From positions 1 to 12,648 of the forward strand of contig JAJRPU010000008.1 in the NCBI GenBank assembly GCA_024280615.1: a DNA stretch of 12,648 bases, written 5' to 3'. The notes beneath the pieces were generated by a model. That model searched no databases. It was not told the DNA's origin and saw only the letters and a list, made by a program, of their open reading frames with translations. Source of the DNA: Bacteroidota bacterium (GTDB lineage Bacteria; Bacteroidota; Bacteroidia; JAADEI01). The translations under genes and the position numbers were made by a program. Each line of letters starts with the position of its first letter. Positions within the stretch are counted from its first letter, which is position 1. Below are positions 1 through 7,418 of this stretch, in pieces.

Positions 1-744
1 AACCGCCGTATCTGCACATCCATTCGGATTGGTCACTATCAACGAAACATCCCTCCAACCAGTAGGACCAAATACACTTGCCATATTGGGCATGTTACCA
101 GACGATGGATTACCTCCATTAACGGTCCACATATATGTAGCTCCCGCCAATGCCTCTCCTACAAAATTAAACTCCGTTGTATCTCCTTGACATACACGAT
201 TAGCTATGGTAAAGTCAACAGAAGGCTTGTCTTGGACAGTAACTGTCATAGTAGCAGAATTGGAACAATAGTCACTGCTAATAGTAAAGACGACATCCTT
301 AGGTCCCGGACTGGTCCAATACACACCAGCGGGGTTCTCATCACTGCTTGTTTGTGGCACAGCATCTACATCAAAGTCCCAAGAGAAGGACCATCCAGCA
401 CCGGTAGAACCAGTATTCGTAAAGTTAACAGGTTCTCCTTCGCATGGTTGCACATTAGATACAGTAAAGGAAACTGCAGGAGTCTCGTGAACAGTAACAG
501 CCTTTGTAACGGTTGCTTGGCAGGCAGCGTCAGAAACAGTTAACCTAACGGTCTTGCTTCCTGCCGTGGCGTATACAACACCCGTCGGGTCCCTCAATGT
601 TGAAGTAGCAGGAGTTGAACCATCTCCAAAAGACCACATATAATTCAACACTCCAAGCGTATCACCTATATAATTAAAGTCCACAGAGGTACCTGTGCAA
701 ACATACGGGTCAGCAGTGGTTCCGAAATCTGCATTGATTGGGCA
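1..744 (-). repeat. Tandem PKD/Ig-like domain repeats (protein level)
   Basis: Three consecutive units of roughly 80-85 residues within the secreted protein. Each starts with a short strand and a Cys (YVCTGTSVDF, QPCEGEPVNF, RVCQGDTTEF), has a central Trp-containing WxF/WxV strand, and ends with a second Cys followed by alternating T/V strands (AACQATVTKAVTV, DYCSNSATMTVTV, NGCADTAV). The third unit reaches the window edge. The DNA of the units is well diverged, so this is a protein repeat and not a recent duplication. The Cys pairs probably form a disulfide in each domain, which fits an extracellular location; that is inference. Confidence 0.75.
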
Positions 745-2037
745 ATAGCAACCGTTTGTCGTAGGACCAGCCAGCATTATTGCTGTTAAAGTAATAACTG
801 GTGTTATAGATGTCGTAGGGCTTAACGCATACGGACTTTCTAACCAATTGGCGACGTTAGTTGGCAGGAGTGTGAATGTCCTAACACCACATCTCAAAGA
901 CATTATATCAGTAAAAGCACTAACAAAAGCATCGTTACCTCCAGCAAAGTCCGTGGTAGCACTTGCAAAAAATTGGTTTAAAGTTGGGTCATAATGCAAA
1001 TATCCGTTTACTTCATTAGATTGGTCACTGCCTATTATATAAGCGGTTGTAGCTGTTAAATTAATGTCTATTTCACTTGTAAGAATGTTAGCTTCACCGA
1101 ATGAACTTTCTTCACCGCCAAAGAACAAAGTGTTGGTTATTGCATTGTAATAAATACTTCTTAGGTCGCCCCCACCTGGAAGTATAAAATAAACCCCAGT
1201 TTGATAAACTAAATTTGCATTAAATTTTGCTATTGCAGGATGGCTGACGCCCGCCGGGTCTGTCCAGAACCCTGCAACATATATATTTCCAACATTATCA
1301 TAAGTAACTGCCCAAGGATTTTCATTATCTATTCCAGACATTAAGTATTTAGGTCCTAGTACAATATTACCATTTGTGGGGTCAACTGTCATTATGAGCC
1401 AGTCATCTGTCCCTGCATCATCTGTATACCCGACTATTGCTATATCCCCATTGGCAAGTTCCACTAAACCAGTTCCCCAATCCAAATTACCATTACCCCC
1501 ATCACTATAAAACACTTGAAAAACTGTGTTTCCATTGACATCAACAGCAAAAAGAACTATCTCTTCAGCACCTCCCGGTATCCTCTCCTTACCAACAAAA
1601 TACAAGTTAGTATTAGAATGTTGTATAACATCTTCAAAAACTGCTCTATCACCAGCATATTGCAATGCGAAAACCGGATTTCCATTTGGGTCTATAAGTA
1701 ATGCGAGCCCATTCCGAACACCACGAATTTCCCCGGCGATAGCAACCCCGCCACCGCGAACTGGTGCCGCACCATAAACCCGTTCATCTAGCCCTAAACC
1801 CATCTCATAAACATAACTCCATAAAATGTTTCCTTGAAAGTCGTATTTAATCACCATTACGTCTTGAGTTCCATAAGCATCAGTGTGTCCAACAACATAT
1901 ATCCCATCACCTGGGACGGTAACAACTTCTGCAATGTTTTCATTCCCTCCAAATGGAGTGTAATGGATGACCGATTGAGCATTCAGGGTTAAGGCACTTG
2001 CTATCAGCCCTGTTCCTAAAACTTTTCTCCAGTCCAT
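1..2037 (-). CDS. Secreted multidomain protein: beta-propeller-like region plus PKD domains (3' end outside window)
   Basis: The reverse-strand frame is open without a stop from an ATG at 2037 to the left edge, giving 679 codons with the C-terminus missing. Residues 1-21 (MDWRKVLGTGLIASALTLNA, then Q) form a typical signal peptide. Residues about 22-410 contain recurring strand patterns such as GIYVVGHTDA, NGDIAIVGYTDD and GNIYVAGFWTD, with phrases like D(P/V)NGN between them; this is the look of SBBP/NHL-type beta-propeller blades. From about residue 430 three PKD/Ig-like units follow, with core motifs WSFGDGS (468-474), FSWDFDVD (551-558) and YMWTVNGG (635-642), each with a Cys pair. Known: this architecture is common in exported adhesins or surface proteins of Bacteroidota, often secreted by T9SS. 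Inferred: exported, extracellular; a T9SS signal would lie beyond the edge and cannot be seen. Its own promoter sits about 70 bases upstream. Precise function unknown. Confidence 0.9.
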   Translation of the reverse strand, partial: MDWRKVLGTGLIASALTLNAQSVIHYTPFGGNENIAEVVTVPGDGIYVVGHTDAYGTQDVMVIKYDFQGNILWSYVYEMGLGLDERVYGAAPVRGGGVAIAGEIRGVRNGLALLIDPNGNPVFALQYAGDRAVFEDVIQHSNTNLYFVGKERIPGGAEEIVLFAVDVNGNTVFQVFYSDGGNGNLDWGTGLVELANGDIAIVGYTDDAGTDDWLIMTVDPTNGNIVLGPKYLMSGIDNENPWAVTYDNVGNIYVAGFWTDPAGVSHPAIAKFNANLVYQTGVYFILPGGGDLRSIYYNAITNTLFFGGEESSFGEANILTSEIDINLTATTAYIIGSDQSNEVNGYLHYDPTLNQFFASATTDFAGGNDAFVSAFTDIMSLRCGVRTFTLLPTNVANWLESPYALSPTTSITPVITLTAIMLAGPTTNGCYCPINADFGTTADPYVCTGTSVDFNYIGDTLGVLNYMWSFGDGSTPATSTLRDPTGVVYATAGSKTVRLTVSDAACQATVTKAVTVHETPAVSFTVSNVQPCEGEPVNFTNTGSTGAGWSFSWDFDVDAVPQTSSDENPAGVYWTSPGPKDVVFTISSDYCSNSATMTVTVQDKPSVDFTIANRVCQGDTTEFNFVGEALAGATYMWTVNGGNPSSGNMPNMASVFGPTGWRDVSLIVTNPNGCADTAV

Positions 2038-2106
2038 GGCATTAATTTTTTGCCCTTTTATTTACACTGACGAAATTTTTTGTCCAAAGGTTGTAATGTT
2101 ATTTCA

Positions 2107-2137
2107 CAAAGTTATGAACAAAAATTAAAAGTGCAAA
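2107..2137 (-). promoter_or_regulatory. Bacteroidota-type promoter for the beta-propeller/PKD gene
   Basis: On the minus strand a perfect TAnnTTTG box (TAACTTTG, 2107-2114) lies 19 bases downstream of a TTTG element (2134-2137). This is the established -33/-7 arrangement recognised by the main sigma factor of Bacteroides and relatives. Transcription would begin near 2100, leaving a leader of about 60 bases before the ATG at 2037. No good Shine-Dalgarno is seen; an AAAAGGG stretch lies too far upstream of the start to be convincing. Confidence 0.75.
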
Positions 2138-2163
2138 ATTGTTAGACTGCCATATCATACCCT

Positions 2164-2183
2164 TATGAAATTCGAATCTCATA
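2164..2183. repeat. 20-base near-perfect inverted repeat, possible operator
   Basis: The sequence TATGAAATTC followed by GAATCTCATA is a palindrome with a single mismatch between half-sites. It lies in the 206-base gap between the lipoprotein gene and the propeller gene, about 26 bases upstream of the -33 element of the latter's promoter. Read as RNA from the lipoprotein side it could form a hairpin (one G-U pair), but no U-run follows on either strand, so an intrinsic terminator is not supported. A protein-binding site is an equally simple reading. Nothing else in 2038-2243 apart from the promoter stands out. Confidence 0.4.
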
Positions 2184-2243
2184 GTAAATGTTTAGGCACT
2201 TGTATTCACTAATTGTGAGCGAGCACGCAATGAGCTTAATGAG

Positions 2244-2870
2244 TTAAGGGGTCCATTTATCCAGCACGATAGATTTTAGAGTGTCATGATAAAATACGAA
2301 TCTAACTGCCAGCCAATTAAGGGTTTCTTTTTTTTCTGTTGGAGGATTAAGACAATATTCATACAAAGTAATGTCTTGCCATAATTGATAGGCATTGAAT
2401 TCAGCTGTGCTAAGGCATTTAGGCTGGTTGCTTTCAATCCCAGAAAGAAAATCCTTGGCTAAATAGGTATTGAACAGCTCCTCAAAAGTCATAATAATTG
2501 AATCTCCTGATGGTGCGATGCCCCAGAATAACGGGCGCTTAACATCAAAATCAGGTGTGAGCACATAGTCTCCTGATGTAGTATCAATGAAATTGTCAAT
2601 GCTTATTATAACTCCGGACTCAGGTATTAATGCAAGGAACTTGTTAATATTGCCCTCTCTGGCTGCAGATAGTAGTTCTTTAGTGAGTTCCTTTGGTGCT
2701 AATTGTGTTTCTTGGCTTTTACTGATATTTTCGTGTTTTGGGGAATATTGCTGTATGATTTGTTGTTCTTGGTGGTTTGAGTCGTTCTTCTTGTTGCTGG
2801 TGTTTTCACTACATGCCATTGCAAAAAAAGCGACTAATCCCACAGCCACAACTATATACTTGCCATTCAT
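2244..2870 (-). CDS. Putative lipoprotein of unknown function
   Basis: A 208-residue protein from the ATG at 2870; a TTG three codons upstream is in frame, but ATG is the simpler start. Residues 1-20 are a lipoprotein signal: a basic start (MNGK), a hydrophobic core and AMAC with Cys20 followed by Ser, so the mature protein is probably lipid-anchored. A hydrophilic Asn/Gln/Lys-rich spacer (about 21-58) precedes a globular domain beginning KELTKELLSAAREGN. Two cysteines (152 and 173) could pair. The C-terminal half, with RPLFWG, MTFEELFNTYL, a strand RFVFYHDTLKSIV and the end LDKWTP, reminds me of a family of uncharacterised Bacteroidota proteins ending in a similar HDxWT motif; that is from memory and untested. 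The gene starts 18 bases after the acyl-CoA synthetase stop with no promoter box between, so co-transcription is likely. No enzymatic motif is recognised. Confidence 0.8.
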   Translation of the reverse strand: MNGKYIVVAVGLVAFFAMACSENTSNKKNDSNHQEQQIIQQYSPKHENISKSQETQLAPKELTKELLSAAREGNINKFLALIPESGVIISIDNFIDTTSGDYVLTPDFDVKRPLFWGIAPSGDSIIMTFEELFNTYLAKDFLSGIESNQPKCLSTAEFNAYQLWQDITLYEYCLNPPTEKKETLNWLAVRFVFYHDTLKSIVLDKWTP

Positions 2871-2888
2871 AAGTAGCAAAAAGGGTCT

Positions 2889-4691
2889 TTATTCCTTATA
2901 CACGTCATAACCTACTGTGCCGTCATATATACCATCAATAATGTTCTTATATTTCTCGTTAAGAACACGTCTTTTTAGTTTCATAGTTGGTGTAAGTTCT
3001 CCTGTTTCCACTGACCATGTGTCAGTAACGAAAGCGAATCGTTTTATTTGTTCGGGTTTTGCAAGGTGCTTATTAACTTCTTGGATTATTTCACGATACT
3101 TGTCAATGACTTTTGGATTTTGCAAGGCTTTTTCAATACCTTCCCACTTGACCCCGTTTGTTTCCATCCACGCTTTAAGATTCTCTTCCGAGGGCACTAT
3201 CAGAGCTGCTGGGAACTTACGTCCTTCGCCGACGACCATAGCATTTTCAATAAGCAGGGAAGCTTTTAGGCTATTTTCAATAGGTTGTGGTGCCACGTAT
3301 TTACCACCCGCTGTCTTAAACAGTTCCTTCTTACGGTCTGTTATCTTCAAGAACTTGCCATCAACGATAACCCCTATGTCGCCAGTATGGAACCATCCTT
3401 CCTCATCTATAACCTCTTTTGTTAAATCAGGACGCTTGAAATATCCTTTCATCACATGGGGTCCACGTGTAAGTATCTCCCCATCTTCAGCTATCTTTAC
3501 TTCCACGTTAAATAGTGGGGGTCCGACCGTTCCAATCTTGAATTCACCGGGCTCAAGCCTATTAACACAGATCACAGGTGAAGTTTCAGTGAGCCCGTAA
3601 CCTTCCAAAACTGGAATGCCTGCTGCCCAAAAGATACGAGCGAGGTCTGGGCGGAGAGCTGCTCCCCCCGAGACCAAAGCAACAATATTGCCCCCAAGAG
3701 CTTCTCTCCACTTGCTAAACACCAATTTGTTGTATAACTTCCCTATCAATGCCTTAAACCCAGAAGGTGGATTTTCTGGCTCATAATTTTGAGCGTATTT
3801 AAGGGCTCCAAAAAAGATTGCTCGTTTCAAACCTGTCAATTCAAGCCCTCGCTGCAAAATGCGTTCATAAACTTTTTCAAGGAGTCTTGGTACGGTTGCA
3901 AAGACGTGAGGTTTAATCTTTTGAGCACAAGGCACTATATTATTTAAGTCGTCCACGAAATATATCTGCAAGCCTTTGGCTTGATATAGATATACCATGT
4001 GTCTTTCAAAGACGTGATTTATTGGCAGGAAGCTGAGGGCTCTATCGCCCGCTTTCATAGGCAACAGGTCAAAAGTCCCCTGAACGTTAGAAGTCAAATT
4101 TTTATGTGTTAACATTACGCCTTTAGGCACTCCTGTTGTCCCTGATGTGTAAAGGATTGTAGCCAAATCATCTGGTTGAACAGCTTGTTTATATTCCTCT
4201 AATTTTTGAAGTTCCTCTTCTGTTGGGTCAACGAATAGTTCTTCCCAGTGTTTGGTGCCCTCAAGCCCATCAAAGGAAAAGACATGTTTAACATTTGGTG
4301 TTTTTTCAAGGGCTGGCTTGACCCTCTGCCAAATGTCTTCATTGCCGACAAAGATAGCTACAGATTCAGAATCATTCAAGATAAATTCATATTCTTCAGG
4401 TGATATGGTTGGATATAGTGGCACGTCAACGGCTCCTAATTGCAATATAGCATGGTCAAGGATTGACCATTCTGGACGGTTTGGTGAGACAATTGCTATT
4501 TTATCATCCTTTTTAATACCCAGACGCATTAAGCCAACACTTACCCTATTAATAGCATCTATGAATTCCTGAGTTGAATACTTCTTTTCAGGCTTTTGAG
4601 GATTACACAATGCTACACAAACCTCTTGTGGGTAGTGCTTCAACTGATAGTAGATAATATCAAAGGTTCGGGTAAAGTCTTTTGGTGGCAT
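2889..4691 (-). CDS. Long-chain fatty acid--CoA ligase (AMP-forming acyl-CoA synthetase)
   Basis: A 600-residue ANL-superfamily enzyme that activates fatty acids to acyl-CoA via an acyl-adenylate, using ATP and CoA. The motifs are in order: the phosphate-binding loop YTSGTTGVPKG (181-191), SFLPINHVFER, the adenine-binding GYGLTETSP (364-372), GWFHTGDIG (432-440), the hinge region DRKKELFKTAGGKYVAP (452-468), and near the C-terminus TPTMKLKRR (567-575), whose Lys571 is the expected catalytic lysine. Length and the KELFKTAGGKYVAP signature match the FAA1-like long-chain branch. The frame stays open upstream to 4886, but I choose the ATG at 4691: the ANL fold begins just after it, an AGGGAG sequence lies 3 bases upstream, and a perfect -7 promoter box at 4716-4723 falls inside the possible extension. 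Divergent from valS; followed closely by the lipoprotein gene. Probably cytosolic or membrane-peripheral, feeding beta-oxidation or lipid synthesis. Confidence 0.95.
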   Translation of the reverse strand: MPPKDFTRTFDIIYYQLKHYPQEVCVALCNPQKPEKKYSTQEFIDAINRVSVGLMRLGIKKDDKIAIVSPNRPEWSILDHAILQLGAVDVPLYPTISPEEYEFILNDSESVAIFVGNEDIWQRVKPALEKTPNVKHVFSFDGLEGTKHWEELFVDPTEEELQKLEEYKQAVQPDDLATILYTSGTTGVPKGVMLTHKNLTSNVQGTFDLLPMKAGDRALSFLPINHVFERHMVYLYQAKGLQIYFVDDLNNIVPCAQKIKPHVFATVPRLLEKVYERILQRGLELTGLKRAIFFGALKYAQNYEPENPPSGFKALIGKLYNKLVFSKWREALGGNIVALVSGGAALRPDLARIFWAAGIPVLEGYGLTETSPVICVNRLEPGEFKIGTVGPPLFNVEVKIAEDGEILTRGPHVMKGYFKRPDLTKEVIDEEGWFHTGDIGVIVDGKFLKITDRKKELFKTAGGKYVAPQPIENSLKASLLIENAMVVGEGRKFPAALIVPSEENLKAWMETNGVKWEGIEKALQNPKVIDKYREIIQEVNKHLAKPEQIKRFAFVTDTWSVETGELTPTMKLKRRVLNEKYKNIIDGIYDGTVGYDVYKE

Positions 4692-4715
4692 AGGCTCCCT
4701 ATTTTTATGTTTATA

Positions 4716-4723
4716 CAAAGATA
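4716..4723 (-). promoter_or_regulatory. Bacteroidota -7 box for the acyl-CoA synthetase gene
   Basis: TATCTTTG on the minus strand is a perfect TAnnTTTG match in the 111-base divergent gap between the acyl-CoA synthetase and valS starts. No TTTG element is found at the preferred 19-base spacing; one TTTG lies only 11 bases upstream. Transcription would begin near 4709, leaving a leader of about 18 bases before the ATG at 4691, which carries an AGGGAG ribosome-binding-like sequence at 4695-4700. Confidence 0.55.
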
Positions 4724-4802
4724 GGAATAATTGGCAAATAAATGGTTTAGAACACAACATAATCCGTGATTGTTTTACTTTGTAATAAAAGAGATGGGCG
4801 TT

Positions 4803-7418
4803 ATGAGTGAGATGGAAGCCCGCTATAACCCGGAAGCCATAGAGGAAAAATGGATTAAGGAATGGGAAAAAGCTAATATTTTCCACAGTGAGCCTGACGA
4901 CAGGCAGCCATACACAATTGTTATGCCCCCTCCTAACGTCACTGGTGTGCTACACATGGGACACGTTCTGGATAATACTCTTCAAGATATATTAATCCGC
5001 AGAGCACGGATGTTAGGCTACAATGCATTGTGGGTTCCAGGCACCGACCATGCGTCAATAGCCACGGAAGCGAAGGTGGTGGCTTGGCTCCATTCAATGG
5101 GAATAGACAAAAAGGCTTTAACTCGGGAAGAATTTTTGAAATATGCGTGGGAATGGAAAGAAAAGCATGAAAACATTATAATTACCCAATTAAAGAAGTT
5201 AGGGGTGTCCTGTGATTGGCAACGCAAGAAATTCACTATGGACCCAGATATGAGTTGGGCAGTGATACACGTATTTGTTGAACTTTACAACAGAGGGCTC
5301 ATATACCGTGATTTGAAGATGATTAACTGGGACCCTGTGGCTCAAACAGCTCTTTCCGATGAAGAAGTTATATACAAAGAAGTTCAAGGGAAACTCTACT
5401 ATGTTAAATATCCTATTGTTGGGGAAGATAGATATATAGTTATTGCAACTACGCGCCCAGAGACAATTGTTGCAGATACAGCTATTGCAGTTCATCCAGA
5501 AGACGAGAGATATAAGGACTTAATAGGTAAAAGAGTCATTATTCCGGTAATAAATAGAAAAGTTCCCATCATAGCTGATGAATATGTTGACCCTGAATTT
5601 GGGACTGGTGCTTTGAAGGTAACGCCCGCCCATGACCCAAACGATTTTGAAATAGGTCGCCGTCATAGTCTTGAAGTAATTGACGTTATGAACCCTGATG
5701 CCACAATGAATGAGAACGCCGGTCCTTTGAAAGGCTTATCAAGGGAAGCGGCACGCCGAAGAATCGTTGAAATTCTAAAGGAACAAGGTCTACTGGAAAA
5801 AGTTGAAGATATAACTCATTCTGTAGGGTTTTCTGAAAGGACAGATGTCCCGATAGAGCCTCGTTTGTCCAAGCAATGGTTTGTAAAGATGAAGCCGCTT
5901 GCTGAACCAGCCCTTAAAGCAGTACTGGAAGGAGAAATAAAATTTATTCCGGAGAGGTTCATTAACACATACAGGCAATGGATGGAAAACATTCATGACT
6001 GGTGCATCAGCAGGCAATTATGGTGGGGACACAGAATCCCCGTGTGGTACGTCAATGGTTCGGATGAAGAATTCGTTGTTGCCCACGATGAAGAGGAAGC
6101 ATATAAGATAGCTCGTGAGAAATATGGTTATGATGTTAAACTTGAACAGGACCCGGACGTTCTGGACACCTGGTTCTCCTCATGGCTATGGCCCCTTTCA
6201 GTGTTTAATTACTTCCAAAATCCAAACAACAAAGACTTCAAGTATTATTATCCAACGACTGTTTTAGTTACCGGACCTGACATAATTTTCTTCTGGGTAG
6301 CAAGGATGATTATGGCTGGATATGCCTTTGCCAACGAAAAACCCTTCCGGGATGTTTATTTCCACGGCATAATCAGGGACAAACTGGGTAGGAAAATGTC
6401 CAAATCATTAGGTAATTCTCCAGATGTTCTCAAACTGATTGATGATTATGGTGCTGACAGTCTGCGTATGGGTGTTTTGATGTCTTCTCCTGCTGGTAAC
6501 GACCTCCTTTTTGACGAGAAGCTTCTTGAACAGGGAAGGAACTTCGCAAACAAATTATGGAACGCCGTTCGCCTCATTTTGTCATGGCAACCGATTGAGG
6601 GAAAACTATCTGATAGCCAACAGGCAACCATTAGTTGGTTTGAATGGCGTCTAAATGAAGCAACCCGGGAAGTGAACAGACTTATGGACCAGTATAGGCT
6701 TTCCGAAGCACTCAAACTGCTTTATTCACTGACCTGGGACGACTTCGCCTCCTGGTTTCTTGAAGCCATAAAGCCAAAAGACAAACTCCTCCCCAAGGAA
6801 GCCCTTGAAAAGGTGTATACTTTTACGGACCACATTTTGCGTCTCCTGCATCCCTTTATTCCAATGATTACAGAGGAGTTGTGGCATCGGTTACCGAACA
6901 GAAAGGGCTTCATAGCACTAAGCGATTACCCCACTGCGAAAGATTCGGCACAATATCACTTTGATGACTATAGCGACAGGTGGTTAAAAGAAACGGTTAG
7001 CTGGCTAAGAAGGATATTTCAAGAAGGGGAGAAGCCAGAGATTTTGTACATTAAAAGAAGGGAAGAAGAGCGGATGCGAACAATCAGACCTCTGTATCCT
7101 ATATTATACTCACTAACCCCCATAAAGGAAGTGAAAGAAGTTGAAGAATTTTCCGTGGGTTCCCTACCAGCGTTGACCGGCACATTCCTTGTTGCTGTGG
7201 AGGCTCCGGCTCTGAAAGAAAAAGAACTACAAAGACTTCAAAAGGAAAAGAAACGGCTTAGTGACTTGCTTCAAACAACTCAAAAGAAGCTTTCCAATCA
7301 GAACTTTATATCAAGAGCTCCTCAACATGTTGTGGAACGAGAAAGGCAAAAAGAAAAAGACATTAAAACACAACTTGAAATGGTTGAAGAACAACTGGAA
7401 CGCCTACTCAAAACATGA
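4803..7418 (+). CDS. valS: Valyl-tRNA synthetase
   Basis: An 871-residue class I aminoacyl-tRNA synthetase that charges tRNA-Val in the cytosol. Numbered from the ATG at 4803: PPPNVTGVLHMGH (42-54) carries the HIGH signature as HMGH, followed by GTDHASIATE; the CP1 editing domain contains IATTRPET and GTGALKVTPAHDP; WCISRQLWWGHRIP and GPDIIFFWVARM follow; KMSKS is at 531-535. An anticodon-binding helical domain and a highly charged coiled-coil tail (about 814-871, with EKELQRLQKEKKRLSDLL) match the ValS tRNA-binding arm. All expected parts are present, at normal bacterial length. Starts at 4794, 4803 and 4812 are all in frame before the conserved YNPEAIEEKW; I prefer 4803 because AAGAG lies 9 bases upstream, but 4794 or 4812 is possible. 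The stop overlaps the next gene's start by 4 bases (ATGA). Confidence 0.97.
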   Translation: MSEMEARYNPEAIEEKWIKEWEKANIFHSEPDDRQPYTIVMPPPNVTGVLHMGHVLDNTLQDILIRRARMLGYNALWVPGTDHASIATEAKVVAWLHSMGIDKKALTREEFLKYAWEWKEKHENIIITQLKKLGVSCDWQRKKFTMDPDMSWAVIHVFVELYNRGLIYRDLKMINWDPVAQTALSDEEVIYKEVQGKLYYVKYPIVGEDRYIVIATTRPETIVADTAIAVHPEDERYKDLIGKRVIIPVINRKVPIIADEYVDPEFGTGALKVTPAHDPNDFEIGRRHSLEVIDVMNPDATMNENAGPLKGLSREAARRRIVEILKEQGLLEKVEDITHSVGFSERTDVPIEPRLSKQWFVKMKPLAEPALKAVLEGEIKFIPERFINTYRQWMENIHDWCISRQLWWGHRIPVWYVNGSDEEFVVAHDEEEAYKIAREKYGYDVKLEQDPDVLDTWFSSWLWPLSVFNYFQNPNNKDFKYYYPTTVLVTGPDIIFFWVARMIMAGYAFANEKPFRDVYFHGIIRDKLGRKMSKSLGNSPDVLKLIDDYGADSLRMGVLMSSPAGNDLLFDEKLLEQGRNFANKLWNAVRLILSWQPIEGKLSDSQQATISWFEWRLNEATREVNRLMDQYRLSEALKLLYSLTWDDFASWFLEAIKPKDKLLPKEALEKVYTFTDHILRLLHPFIPMITEELWHRLPNRKGFIALSDYPTAKDSAQYHFDDYSDRWLKETVSWLRRIFQEGEKPEILYIKRREEERMRTIRPLYPILYSLTPIKEVKEVEEFSVGSLPALTGTFLVAVEAPALKEKELQRLQKEKKRLSDLLQTTQKKLSNQNFISRAPQHVVERERQKEKDIKTQLEMVEEQLERLLKT

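Noticed and set aside
2210..2250. Sequence resembling the lac operator/vector lac region (AATTGTGAGCG, then ATGAGCTTAATGAGTT)
   Set aside because: Only short fragments match; the order and remaining bases differ from the real lac operator and from cloning vectors, and the stretch includes the lipoprotein stop codon. Treated as chance.
2225..2250. Small hairpin CTTAA-TGAG-TTAAG at the end of the lipoprotein gene as a terminator
   Set aside because: The stem is only 5 AT-rich base pairs and no U-run follows.
2917..3600. Long open frame on the plus strand (227 codons) opposite the acyl-CoA synthetase
   Set aside because: Its translation has no recognisable domain or biased composition of a real protein, and the minus strand here encodes well-conserved ANL motifs.
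4775..4782. TTACTTTG as a -7 promoter box for valS
   Set aside because: It has one mismatch to TAnnTTTG, has no TTTG at the right distance upstream, and would leave almost no leader. The valS promoter remains unidentified.
4770..4802. In-frame TTG upstream extending valS by 11 codons
   Set aside because: Valyl-tRNA synthetases need only a few residues before the conserved YNP segment, and three ATG codons lie closer to it, one with a usable ribosome-binding sequence.
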